DNA of 64,000 nt, taken from contig CAVVIH010000005.1 of assembly GCA_963748295.1 (NCBI GenBank), positions 496,001 to 560,000 of the forward strand, in the 5' to 3' direction. The first letter of the stretch is position 1; each line of letters begins with the position of its first letter. Shown here one piece after another: positions 1 through 9,144 of this stretch. A program made the translations under genes and the position numbers. Source of the stretch: CAVVIH01 sp963748295. Its GTDB lineage: Bacteria > Acidobacteriota > Vicinamibacteria > Vicinamibacterales > 2-12-FULL-66-21. The notes under the pieces were generated by a model. The model was not told where the DNA came from. It searched no databases and worked only from the letters and a program-made list of their open reading frames with translations.

Positions 1-1096
1 GATCTTCCGGCCGAAGCGGATAGCCATCGCGCAGCGCCGCGCTGCGCGACTGCACCGCCTGGATGTAGAACGTATTGCGCCCCTGATCGTTCCGCCCCTT
101 CCTGACGACCGAGTCGATCTCGAGACCGGGATCGCTGGCCCAGGCGCGCTTCAGGAAACTGTGCTCGAAGCCGGGAGCGCCCTCCACGAGCAGGATGCGG
201 CGCGGCCGCACCGGCGGCTGCACCAGCGTGCTGCGCGAGTTGTTCTCGGGCACGAGCTCGTCGGCCGCGGCCGGAATCTCAATCGTGTAGACCGTCGGTC
301 CGCCGCGGCCGGGCGCAACCTGAAAGAGCTCCCTGACTGGCGTGCCGTCCGCGGCCGGCGTCGTGCGGCGCACCTCGATGACGCGGCCGTTCTCGAGCAG
401 CCTGAGGTCGAACGCTTCGGTGCCGCGCCCGTGACTGACCGCGGAGACCGCCAACTCCACCCGCGAGTCGTCCAGCACCGCATCGGCGGCCGTGACGCTG
501 ACGACCTCGCGATCGAGCCGCAGCAGCGGTGAGCCGATGCCGATCGGGTAGACGGCCGGTCCGGTGGCAAGGTTCGCGTCCAGTGCCGCGCCGGTGTCTC
601 CGCCGTCCGAGAGGAGAATGATGCCGGCGAGCGGCCGGCCGCGATACTTCTCGCGCACGGCGGCGAGCGCGCCGGACAGATCGGTCTCCCGCGCGGTCGC
701 GGCGAGCGCATCCGGCTCGACCGGTGCGGTCGATTCGCCGAACGCGAGCACCTCCACCTGCAGCCTGTTCCGCAACGCGGGCAGCACGCTGCCGGTCAGC
801 AGCTCGCGCGCGCGCTCGATCCGCCGCGCGCCCGGCTCGTCCTCGATCGCCATGCTGCGCGAGACGTCGACCAGCACGGCGACCACCGCGTCACGTGCGT
901 CCGCGGCGGTGCCGCGTGCCACCGGGCGCATCAGCACGATGACGATCAGGATCAGCGTCATGAAGCGGAGGGCCGTGAGCAGGTATCGAACGCGGCTGCC
1001 GGCAGGGAATCCGCGGTAGGCGTGCCAGGCGACGCCGGCGGCGGCTGCCAGCGCCAGACACAGAGCCCACAACGGTAAGGGATTCGCAAACGTCAC
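1..1096 (-). CDS. von Willebrand factor A domain membrane protein (3' end cut by window edge)
   Basis: The protein begins at a GTG (1094-1096), 9 bases after the stop of the DUF4175 gene, and runs off the left edge, so the C-terminus is missing. Two hydrophobic segments (about residues 7-24 and 40-57) are followed by a vWA-like domain with a DVSRS metal-site motif starting at D77 and an LLSDGGD strand. This is the usual last member of MoxR/DUF58/BatA/DUF4175 clusters, where related proteins carry a vWA part and a glutamine-amidotransferase-like part. Its role is unknown; by family it is a membrane-anchored partner of the MoxR ATPase. The domain call is firm and the function is inferred from context. 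Confidence 0.8.
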   Translation of the reverse strand, partial: MTFANPLPLWALCLALAAAAGVAWHAYRGFPAGSRVRYLLTALRFMTLILIVIVLMRPVARGTAADARDAVVAVLVDVSRSMAIEDEPGARRIERARELLTGSVLPALRNRLQVEVLAFGESTAPVEPDALAATARETDLSGALAAVREKYRGRPLAGIILLSDGGDTGAALDANLATGPAVYPIGIGSPLLRLDREVVSVTAADAVLDDSRVELAVSAVSHGRGTEAFDLRLLENGRVIEVRRTTPAADGTPVRELFQVAPGRGGPTVYTIEIPAAADELVPENNSRSTLVQPPVRPRRILLVEGAPGFEHSFLKRAWASDPGLEIDSVVRKGRNDQGRNTFYIQAVQSRSAALRDGYPLRPED

Positions 1097-1105
1097 GGCG
1101 CAACC

Positions 1106-4100
1106 TTATTTCTTCGGCCGGGCAAGCGATTCGTAGTAGCGCGCGATCAGTTTGCTGTAGGCATCAGGCACGCGATCGCTGCCGCCCGCGCTGAGCCGAT
1201 CCTGTGCCGCCTGTTTCGCCAGCCGCGCGGACGCGGTCGCCTCGGTCCGCTCGAGGGCCAGGTTGATGTCTTTCCGAAGCGACTGCCAGCCGCTGAAGTC
1301 CTGCTTGAACGCCTGGGTGCCGGGATCGGCCTGGCTCCACTCGTGCTTTTCGGGCGAGGTGCCGCCGACGCCGCTCTGCGGCGCGCTCTGCTGCATGCGT
1401 CCGAGCGTTTCGCGCGCCTGCTGGAGCTCGCGCGCGTACTCCTGCCGCAGCCGCTGCAGTTCGGATTCGGCGTCTGCGCCCGCCTTGCCAGACCGTCCGC
1501 CTTCGCGGCCGCCGGCCTGCTGCTGACGCGCCTCGGCGTCCGCGATTTGCCGTTCGAGCCGATCGAGCCGATTCCTGATCGCGCGTGTCTGATCGAGCTG
1601 GTTGCCCGACTCGCGCGCGTCGGCCCTCGTTCCGCCGAGCTGCTGCACGACCTTGTCGAGCGTGCGGGCGAGCTGTTCTTCCGCCGCGCCGGCGCCGCCG
1701 CCCTCGCGCATCTGCTTCGCGCCCTCGCGCATCCGCCGGCCGATCTGCTCGCGCTCGAGCTCCTGCGCCGCTTCCTTGAAACGCGCGCCGGCGGCATCCT
1801 TCGCCAGGCTCGTGACGTCGCGCTGGAGCGCGTCCATCCGATCGGCGAGCTGCTCCTTTTCGCCCGACAGCCGGCGGCGCGCCTCGGCGGTGCTGCCCTG
1901 TCCTTTCCCGAGGCGATCGGCTTCGGCGGCGATGCGCCGCTGCTCCTCGGCAATCTGCTGCGCTTCGAGCTGCAGCTCGCCGGCGGCGCGCTGCCGCGAC
2001 TCGGGACTGTCGCTGCGCATCTGCCGCTCCAGATCGCGAAGACGTTCGGCCGCCCTCGCCGACTGCTCGGCCGCGGCTTTCGGATCGCCGCGCTGCAGCT
2101 CGCTCGCGCTGCCGCGCATCTGCTCGGCGGCGTCCTTCATGCCGGCGCTGTTCTGCGACTGCTGGCGGCCGCTTGGCGATTGTCCGGCCTTGCCGTCCTG
2201 CGATTGCGATTGCCCCTGGGCGTTCTGCTCGCTCTTCCGCCGCGCGAGCTCCTCCATCTGCTGGCGGAGCTCGTCCTGCTCGCGCGTCAGGCGTTCGAGC
2301 TGGCGCTTGCGCTCTTCCGCCGACAGCTTCTCGAGCTCCTCGACTTGACGGTTGATCTCTTCCTGCCGGCGCGCCAGGTCGCGGATCCGTTCGAGGGCGT
2401 CATCCTGCTTCTTCTGATCGGGACGTTCCTCGATCTGGGACCTGGACTCGTAGTTGGTGCGCTGGTGCCGCTGCAGCTCCTTGTCGAACAGCGCCGACAG
2501 ATCCTCGCCCTGCCTGCCGGAGCCGCTTCCCGAGGAATTGTTCGCCGACTGCTGCATGACTTCGCGCCGCCGGACTTCCGCCTGCGCCTGCAACAGCCCC
2601 TGGAGCGCGGCCATCTCGTGTGCCAGGGCATCCTTGGTCTTCTCGCCCTGCAGGTGTTCGACCGCCCGCTGCATCGAGGCGACAGCGTTCGAGACCGGGT
2701 CGCCCGAGGACGCCCTGGGGGGCCCGGGCTGCGGCATCTGCAGGCGCTGGGGCGGCTGGAAGCGCCCGCGCGTGCGTCTCGACGTCATCTGCTCCGCCCG
2801 CGCCTTCAGCTCCGCCTGCGCCTGCGCGACCGCCTGCACGTCCTTCGACGAACGGCCGGCGTCCGATCGCCGCTCGATGTTCCAGGTCGCGCTGATGATC
2901 TCCTTCTGTCCCGCGATCAGGCTTTCGATCTGCTGGCTCGAGGCCCCGCCGCCGCCCGACTGGCTCTCCGCCGCGACGAACTCTTCGCTGAACGGGCGCA
3001 CCTCGAGGAAGTACATGTCGCTGCGCGTCTCGGTCGGCCGCTTGCCGCGGCCGACGTCGCGCGCCCGCGCGTAATACGTGATCACGTCCCCCGGCCTGAC
3101 GTTCAGGTCTTCCGCCGCCAGCAGATGGGATCCCACACGCACGACGTCAGACCCTGACGTCTTCGCGAATGGTACGGTCTTCGTCTGTCCGCCCGGAACC
3201 GAGTAGACGAGCTCGAGCGCATCGATGCCGTAGTCGTCCTCGGCGCGCGCCTCGATCGCGACCTCTTCGAGCGGCGTGATCTGCTGATCGCCGGCCGGAC
3301 GAAGGATCCGCACATCGGGCGGCCGATCGTCCATCAACCGGATGAAGTATTCGCTGTCGGTATCGATGCTCAACCCGTCGGCGTCCGCGAGGCGGATCCG
3401 GTAGGCATCGTCGCGCGCGAGCACGAGATCGCCCTCGAGCACGCGCTCTGCCGCCCGCGAGAACGGCCGCGCCGTGCCACCCGCCAGCGTCATCTCGCCC
3501 GACGACACCGGCTTGTCTACGTGAACGCGGAAGCGCACCTTCGTGCCTTTCGGGGCATAGATGTCGCCGCCGTCGTCTTCGGTGCGCGGCCGGAGACCGG
3601 TGAAGGCGGGATACTCGTAGCGCAGCTCGATGCGTTCGATGCGCGGGGGGAACAGCGCGGAGACGGTGTATTCCTGCGAGCGTGCGCGGCCGGCGGCAAC
3701 CTGGTATTTGAACGTGCGATCCACCGATTCGAACGCAAACGCAAAGGCGCCGCCGCTCGACTCCATCGCGACGGAGCGTTGCTGGTTGCCGGCCGTAACG
3801 GCAAGCTGCGGCGTCAGCTGCGTGAAGACGCGGCCGCGCGCTTTCATCGTCACGCGAATCTCGAGAGGCTTCCCGGCGATGAGCTTCACATCGCCCGGGT
3901 GTACCTCGATCTGGATCGCGCCCGGCCACAGCATGATCCACGCGGTTTCGATTGCGCGGCCGAGCGGCGGCGTCGACATGGCGAGGACGATCACCAGCGT
4001 TGAAAGGCCGGCGGCGGCCGCGAGCGCGCGACGGCGCAGACCTTCGGTCGACACGATGTGCGCCGGCGTAATGTCGTCGAGCCGGCGGACGGCCGCGGCA

Positions 4101-4477
4101 ACCAGCAGCGGCCGGAATGCCGGATCCGCCGCGAGGTGCGAATCCACCGCCGTCACCAGCGCATCGTCGAAGGCGAGTACTCCGGGAAGCGAGGCGGCAC
4201 GCTCCTCGACGAACCGTGCCACCTGCTCGTCGGTCGGGCGCGGATGCATGCCGCGCGCGACCGCGATGGCTGCGCCAACCGCTGCAACCACCGTCGCCAG
4301 CCCGAGCAGCACGAGCAGCGCGCCCGCAGGCGCGAACAACCCGTAGGTGACAAGTCCTGCCAGGCCTGGAATGGCGGCGGCGGCGGAGGCGCGGGCGGCC
4401 ACCCGGAGGCCTTCGTCGGCGAACCAGCGGCGCCGCACGGCGGCGAGAAACTCGCGTAACTGCTCGTTCGTATCCAT
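1106..4477 (-). CDS. DUF4175 family membrane/coiled-coil protein
   Basis: This is a 1123-residue protein starting at ATG 4475-4477. The N-terminus has hydrophobic segments around residues 33-73 and 150-185. A beta-rich region of about 350 residues follows. From about residue 500 the sequence is a very long Gln/Glu/Arg-rich coiled coil with repeated RQQMEEL-like heptads. This matches DUF4175 proteins, which are found next to BatA and MoxR genes in Acidobacteria and Proteobacteria. It lies 20 bases downstream of BatA and 9 bases before the vWA gene, so it is co-transcribed. It is probably a structural envelope protein. No catalytic motif is visible and no function should be assumed. Confidence 0.85.
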   Translation of the reverse strand: MDTNEQLREFLAAVRRRWFADEGLRVAARASAAAAIPGLAGLVTYGLFAPAGALLVLLGLATVVAAVGAAIAVARGMHPRPTDEQVARFVEERAASLPGVLAFDDALVTAVDSHLAADPAFRPLLVAAAVRRLDDITPAHIVSTEGLRRRALAAAAGLSTLVIVLAMSTPPLGRAIETAWIMLWPGAIQIEVHPGDVKLIAGKPLEIRVTMKARGRVFTQLTPQLAVTAGNQQRSVAMESSGGAFAFAFESVDRTFKYQVAAGRARSQEYTVSALFPPRIERIELRYEYPAFTGLRPRTEDDGGDIYAPKGTKVRFRVHVDKPVSSGEMTLAGGTARPFSRAAERVLEGDLVLARDDAYRIRLADADGLSIDTDSEYFIRLMDDRPPDVRILRPAGDQQITPLEEVAIEARAEDDYGIDALELVYSVPGGQTKTVPFAKTSGSDVVRVGSHLLAAEDLNVRPGDVITYYARARDVGRGKRPTETRSDMYFLEVRPFSEEFVAAESQSGGGGASSQQIESLIAGQKEIISATWNIERRSDAGRSSKDVQAVAQAQAELKARAEQMTSRRTRGRFQPPQRLQMPQPGPPRASSGDPVSNAVASMQRAVEHLQGEKTKDALAHEMAALQGLLQAQAEVRRREVMQQSANNSSGSGSGRQGEDLSALFDKELQRHQRTNYESRSQIEERPDQKKQDDALERIRDLARRQEEINRQVEELEKLSAEERKRQLERLTREQDELRQQMEELARRKSEQNAQGQSQSQDGKAGQSPSGRQQSQNSAGMKDAAEQMRGSASELQRGDPKAAAEQSARAAERLRDLERQMRSDSPESRQRAAGELQLEAQQIAEEQRRIAAEADRLGKGQGSTAEARRRLSGEKEQLADRMDALQRDVTSLAKDAAGARFKEAAQELEREQIGRRMREGAKQMREGGGAGAAEEQLARTLDKVVQQLGGTRADARESGNQLDQTRAIRNRLDRLERQIADAEARQQQAGGREGGRSGKAGADAESELQRLRQEYARELQQARETLGRMQQSAPQSGVGGTSPEKHEWSQADPGTQAFKQDFSGWQSLRKDINLALERTEATASARLAKQAAQDRLSAGGSDRVPDAYSKLIARYYESLARPKK

Positions 4478-4497
4478 GACGTCGTTATCCGATCGCG

Positions 4498-6341
4498 CTA
4501 CGCCCGCACCCTTCCGACGAACGATTCCGCGACCAGCGCGGCCAGCATCAGCAACAACCCGTACCGCCAGTAGCTCTGACTGGCCTCCGCCTCCTGGGCC
4601 TGCAAGGCCAGGGCAGGCGCGGTGTCGCCGGAAGTCCTGAACATCGCCTTGAAGTCGTCGGCGTTCAACCGCATCGTGTCCGCTTCGCGCGCGTCCACGT
4701 TGACGGTGATGGCGCGCCGTCCGCCCTCGAGCTGGTACACGCCCGGCCGCGCGTCGACCCCGGCGGGCGCCTCGCCCACGGTGAAATCGCGGGCCGCTTC
4801 ATGACGGCTCGCGGCGTGACGCGCGGTTTCGATCACGAACGGCACGAACGCGGGGTGCAGCGGAAAATCGTTCCAGCGCCGATCGAGGTCCGACGCGAAC
4901 AGCACCACCCGTCCCTTGCCTTCCATGCGCTCGAGCAGCGCGGGCGCGCCGTTGCTGAACCTGGCGGCAATCTCCCATCCGTCCGGCGCGACACGCCACG
5001 CGCGGTCGAACCGGACCTGGCCGAGATTGGCGAGCAGCGGGCCAAAGGGGCTGAAGATGGGATGGCGGAGATCCGTCGCGGCGAACCGCAGCGGCACGTC
5101 ACGCAAGTCGATCGGCGAGAGCGACGGCTGCCACCCGAAGACAGTCGAGAGGACGGCGCCCTCGAGGTCGGGCGCCGCGGTGATCAGCAGCCCGCCGCCG
5201 GCGCGGGTAAATGCCGCGACGGTCTCGCGGGCGCGCCGATCGAGGCCCCGCGTCGCCGTCAGTACAATCAGCGACGTCTCCGACAGCTTCTCCGCCGGGA
5301 GCTTCGAAAACGCGGGTCCGGTCGTCCTGTCCACCGCAACCCCGCCTTCGTCGGCAGACGCGGATTCGAGCGCACGCGCGACATAGAATCCGTTGCTCGA
5401 ACCGTACGACACGATCAGCACGCGCGGCTGCGCGCCCGATCCCAGCGCACGAAAGCGGGTATCGTCCGCGGCGAATCCGTCCGGATCCTCGAGCGACAGG
5501 GCGACGCTGCCCGACACGGGCGTGCGTATCTCGATCGGGACGTCGATCGAGGAAGCCGGCGCCGCGTCGTAGGCGACGGTGGTCAGCTCCCGATCGTCAT
5601 GCCGCACCCGCAGCCGGCCAGACTTCCGCTGGCTCCAGCCGTTGTGCAGCGTTGCGACGAACCGTTCGGGCTCGACACTCACCGCGGTAATCGACAGGTT
5701 TCCGCGTGCTGGTCCTACATCCTGCAGGTCGACCGTCCATCCCGTCGGCAGCGACATCGGCTGCGCGCCCTCCCATCCCGAACGCTGCAAGTCGCTGACG
5801 ATCACCAGCGTGCCGCCGCCACCCTCCGCAACCTCCGCCGCCTTGCGAACGAGCGGCGCGTAGCGGGTCGCCCCGAACGACGGTGACAGTTCCGCGAGCG
5901 ACGCCTTCGCGTCCGCCTTGGTACCGGGCTCGGCGACGAGCTGCGCCCGTTCGTCGAAGGCAATCACCGCCACTCGTTCGCCGGACGGCGCGCTGTCGAT
6001 GGCGCCGCGCGCCAGATCCAGCGCTTTCGCGAACTGACCGGCGCCGCTCATGCTGTACCGAGCGATCGATGGCAATGACGCGCGTGCCCGGCGAGGCCGC
6101 CGACGGCGCGTACAGGCCTGGCAAAGGCCGCGGCGAGCAGAAGCAGCGCGGCGACGCGGGCCGCCAGCAACAACAGGTCCTGCAGGCGACGGCGCCTGGA
6201 ACGCTGGATCGGCGAGCGCCGCAGCAGGCGCACCGCCGTGAACGGGACCTCCGGCGCGACGTCGCGGCGGAGCAGGTGCAGCACGATTGGGATCGCGATC
6301 GCGATGGCGCCGAGCAGGAACGCGGGGTAGAGGAAGGACAT
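4498..6341 (-). CDS. BatA-domain vWA membrane protein, broken by two single-base insertions
   Basis: The N-terminus from ATG 6339-6341 is a classical BatA domain: a hydrophobic start (MSFLYPAFLLGAIAIAIPI) and an HLLRRD motif, then a second helix ending in AFARP. The frame then shifts at about 6113 and again at about 6058. Removing one base at each site gives ARP-YAPSAASPG and AIDRS-YSMSG, restoring the DxSxS metal site and a 613-residue protein. The rest is a vWA domain, a glutamine-amidotransferase-like region and a C-terminal helix ending at 4498. Both extra bases lie beside a GTAC, and repair yields exact family motifs, so I take them as sequence errors rather than inactivation. The gene lies between DUF58 and DUF4175 in the operon. 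Confidence 0.8.
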
Positions 6342-6353
6342 GCGCCGCTCCCG

Positions 6354-7265
6354 CTACTTTCTCCGGCTCCGCGCGTCCAGGTACGCCAGCAGCGCGAAGT
6401 CCAGCGGCTGCGACGTGTCCAGCTGGACGTAATCGATGCCGGCGCCGCGCAGCGCGCGATCGTACTTGAGGGTCAGGCCGGCCAGCTCGCGCAGATACGC
6501 GGTGCGGATGCTCGCCGGTTCCGTCACCAATTCCTGATCGCTCTCGAGATCCTTGAACTTCGCCGAACCCTTGAACGGAAACGTCAGCTCGTTCGGATCG
6601 AGGAGCTGGAAGACGATCACGTCGGAGCCGCGGAACTTCAGGTGCCGCAGGCCCTGGATGATTGGCTCCGGCTCGTCGAGGAGATCCGAAATCAGCACCA
6701 CCAGGCTGCGTTTGAGCAGCGCCTCCGCGAGCTGGTGAAGCGGCCGCCCGACGTCGGACCGCTTGCCGGCCTGGATGCGCTCGAGGCCGAGCAGCAGCGC
6801 GTTCAGGTGGCCGGGGCGCGCGCTCGCGGGAAGCCGGAACGCGATCTTCTCGTCGAACGCCATCAGCCCCGTTGCATCGCGCTGACGATGCATCAGGAAC
6901 GCGAGCGACGCCGCGAGCACCGACCCGTACTCCATCTTGCTCATCGGCGCGGCGCCGCGATACGCCATCGAGGCGCTGACGTCGAGCAGCAGGTGGCACT
7001 CGAGATTGGTTTCTTCTTCGTACTTCTTGACGTAGTAGCGATCGCTGCGCGCGAACACCTTCCAGTCGAGCGTGGACAGATCGTCGCCGGGAAGGTACTG
7101 GCGGTATTCGGCGAACTCGACGCTGAACCCTTTGTAGGGACTTCGATGCAGACCGGAGAGGAACCCCTCCACCACCGTCCGCGCCTTCAGCTCCATCGTC
7201 CCCAGCCGGGCGATGATGGCGGGGTTCAGGAAGCGGAGATCGCGGGTAGCGGCGGTGTCGGCCAT
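6354..7265 (-). CDS. DUF58 domain-containing protein
   Basis: This is a 303-residue soluble protein starting at ATG 7263-7265, two bases upstream of which the MoxR gene ends. It has the DUF58 signature: a GLHRSPYKGFSVEFAEYR region, a YLPGDD..TLDWKVFAR motif (about residues 58-73), and a vWA-like fold with a DVSAS metal-site motif at D95. DUF58 proteins are encoded directly after MoxR AAA+ ATPases and are thought to be their substrates or partners. The gene overlaps nothing, is intact, and has length normal for the family. Confidence 0.9.
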   Translation of the reverse strand: MADTAATRDLRFLNPAIIARLGTMELKARTVVEGFLSGLHRSPYKGFSVEFAEYRQYLPGDDLSTLDWKVFARSDRYYVKKYEEETNLECHLLLDVSASMAYRGAAPMSKMEYGSVLAASLAFLMHRQRDATGLMAFDEKIAFRLPASARPGHLNALLLGLERIQAGKRSDVGRPLHQLAEALLKRSLVVLISDLLDEPEPIIQGLRHLKFRGSDVIVFQLLDPNELTFPFKGSAKFKDLESDQELVTEPASIRTAYLRELAGLTLKYDRALRGAGIDYVQLDTSQPLDFALLAYLDARSRRK

Positions 7266-7267
7266 CG

Positions 7268-8308
7268 CTACATCCCGCTTCGCGGTGGGGGCACCGCCTC
7301 GAGGAGCTTCTCCACGAGTTTGTCCGACGTGATGCGCTCGGACTCGGCGTAGAAGTTCGGGATGACACGGTGCCGCAGCACCGGCAGCGCCAGCGCCTGG
7401 ATGTCGCCGACCGAGACGTGATATCGCCCGTGCAGCAGCGCGCGCGCCTTCCCGGCGAGGATGAGCGCCTGCGACGCCCGCAGCCCGGCGCCCCACTTCA
7501 CCCATTCGCGCACGAACGCATGATCGGTCTGGCGGCCGGGCCGCGAGGCGTCGACCAGCCTGACCGCGTATCTCGCGACATCTTCCGCGACCGCCACCTG
7601 CCGGACGAGCTGCTGGATTTCGAGGATGTCCGGTCCGCCCAGCACCCGATCGGGCACCTCCATGTTGACGCCAGTCGTTTGCGTCACCACCCTGACTTCC
7701 TCGTCCTCCGCGAGGTAGGTCATCACGACGTTGAACATGAACCGATCGAGCTGCGCCTCCGGAAGCGGATACGTGCCTTCCAGCTCGATCGGGTTCTGCG
7801 TGGCGAGCACGAAGAAGGGCGGATCGAGCGCATAGGTGCGGCCCGCCGCGGTGACGTGGTACTCCTGCATCGCTTCGAGCAGCGCCGCCTGCGTCTTCGG
7901 CGGCGTGCGGTTGATCTCGTCGGCGAGGATGATCTGCGCGAAGATCGGCCCCTTCATGAAGCGCAGCGAACGGTGCCCGTCCTCCTCGTCGAGCACTTCC
8001 GTGCCGGTGATGTCGGCGGGCATCAGGTCCGGGGTGAACTGAATGCGCTTGAACGAGAGATCCAGGATCTGCGCGAGCGTCTTGATCAGCAGCGTCTTCG
8101 CCAGTCCAGGCACGCCGGTGATCAGGCAATGGCCTCCCGTGAAGAGCGCCATGAGCACCTGATCGATGACCTGATCCTGACCGACGATCACCTTGCGGAT
8201 CTGCGTGAGGATGCGCTCCCGTCCCACCGACACCCGCTCGGCGACGGCGGGGAGGTCGGCCGGCGATGCGGCGGTTCTCTTCAGGCCAAATGCGGCAGTC
8301 GTGTCCAT
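7268..8308 (-). CDS. MoxR-family AAA+ ATPase
   Basis: This is a 346-residue protein. I chose ATG 8306-8308 because its A is shared with the stop of DUF4159 (TGATG), a standard translational coupling. Walker A is GVPGLAKT (residues 65-72) and Walker B is ILADEINR (127-134). The substrate-loop region (FTPDLMPADITG) is typical of MoxR. Proteins of this family act as chaperone-like ATPases on vWA-domain partners. Three candidate partners (DUF58, BatA, vWA) follow immediately in the same operon. The gene is intact. Confidence 0.95.
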   Translation of the reverse strand: MDTTAAFGLKRTAASPADLPAVAERVSVGRERILTQIRKVIVGQDQVIDQVLMALFTGGHCLITGVPGLAKTLLIKTLAQILDLSFKRIQFTPDLMPADITGTEVLDEEDGHRSLRFMKGPIFAQIILADEINRTPPKTQAALLEAMQEYHVTAAGRTYALDPPFFVLATQNPIELEGTYPLPEAQLDRFMFNVVMTYLAEDEEVRVVTQTTGVNMEVPDRVLGGPDILEIQQLVRQVAVAEDVARYAVRLVDASRPGRQTDHAFVREWVKWGAGLRASQALILAGKARALLHGRYHVSVGDIQALALPVLRHRVIPNFYAESERITSDKLVEKLLEAVPPPRSGM

Positions 8309-9144
8309 CAGTGCGTCAGCGAGTAGATGATTTCGTTGATCTGCATCCGGTAGGCCTGCGCGGTGAACCGCACGTAGCCGGGATAGTCCGTGACGTTGGA
8401 CCACTCCCAGCCATCGCCCATGTCGGTATTCCAGTTGATCAGCACCATCGCGCGGCCGTTGTCGTCCTCGATGGCGCGCAGGCGCGCCACGTAGCCGCCC
8501 TTTTCCCAGGTTCGTCCAGAGAGAAACGAGCCGAGCCCGGGGGTCTGCGGGTATTCGTCAATCTGATAGAAGCAGTTGAAGATCGGATGCTGCGGCGGCA
8601 GATCGACGATGCGCCGGTCCGGGAACACGCGCTTCAGCTCGCGCTCGAGGTTCGCCCATTCGACCGGACCATGGAAGTCGTCGAACGTCAGCGTGCCGCC
8701 GCGCAGCAGGAACTCGCGGAGCAGCGGAACCTCCGAATCGCGCAAGCGAAGCGTCCCGGGTTCGACGATGTAGATCCAAGGGAGAGTCCACAACGCGGGA
8801 TCTTCGATCGACACCACCACCGGATCGTTGACCTGGATGGATGTGACGGTCTTCACGCGCCGCGAGAGGTTCTGCTCCGCCGCCGGGTAGTCGATCGTCC
8901 AGCACTCGTTGTACGCGTCGCAGCCCTGAGAGGCCGGAACGTTCCAGGCCTGGTAGTGGATGCGCGCGAACGTCCATTGCAGGCCGGCGAATCGCGCGTC
9001 GGGCAATTGCGGATTCTGGGCGGTGGCTTCCGGCGTCAGCGCGGAGGAACACAGCCACAGCAGCGCCGCGGCGCACCCGAGCGCCGGGACCGCGCGCGCC
9101 AGGGCCTGCCCTGAGCGAGCCACGCGAGTCGAACGGCCGATCAC
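8308..9144 (-). CDS. DUF4159 domain secreted protein
   Basis: This is a 278-residue protein with a likely export signal in the first about 45 residues (hydrophobic ALGCAAALLWLCSSAL, then ATAQ). The start is GTG 9142-9144, overlapping the previous gene's stop by four bases (GTGA). The body has the DUF4159 features: a DYPAAEQNLSRRV segment, LREFLLRGGTLTFDDFHG, and an ending with WNTDMGDGWEW and YRMQINEIIYSLTH. The family resembles a degenerate glutamine-amidotransferase-like fold and occurs with MoxR clusters. Function is unknown. Confidence 0.88.
   Translation of the reverse strand: MIGRSTRVARSGQALARAVPALGCAAALLWLCSSALTPEATAQNPQLPDARFAGLQWTFARIHYQAWNVPASQGCDAYNECWTIDYPAAEQNLSRRVKTVTSIQVNDPVVVSIEDPALWTLPWIYIVEPGTLRLRDSEVPLLREFLLRGGTLTFDDFHGPVEWANLERELKRVFPDRRIVDLPPQHPIFNCFYQIDEYPQTPGLGSFLSGRTWEKGGYVARLRAIEDDNGRAMVLINWNTDMGDGWEWSNVTDYPGYVRFTAQAYRMQINEIIYSLTH

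Noticed and set aside
1343..3157. A 604-residue open frame antisense to DUF4175.
   Set aside because: High GC keeps the opposite strand open; composition is Leu/Arg/Ala only, and the minus-strand frame carries the conserved protein.
6058..6113. Programmed frameshifting in BatA.
   Set aside because: No slippery heptamer or following structure. Similar indels occur in unrelated genes of the window, so sequence error is simpler.
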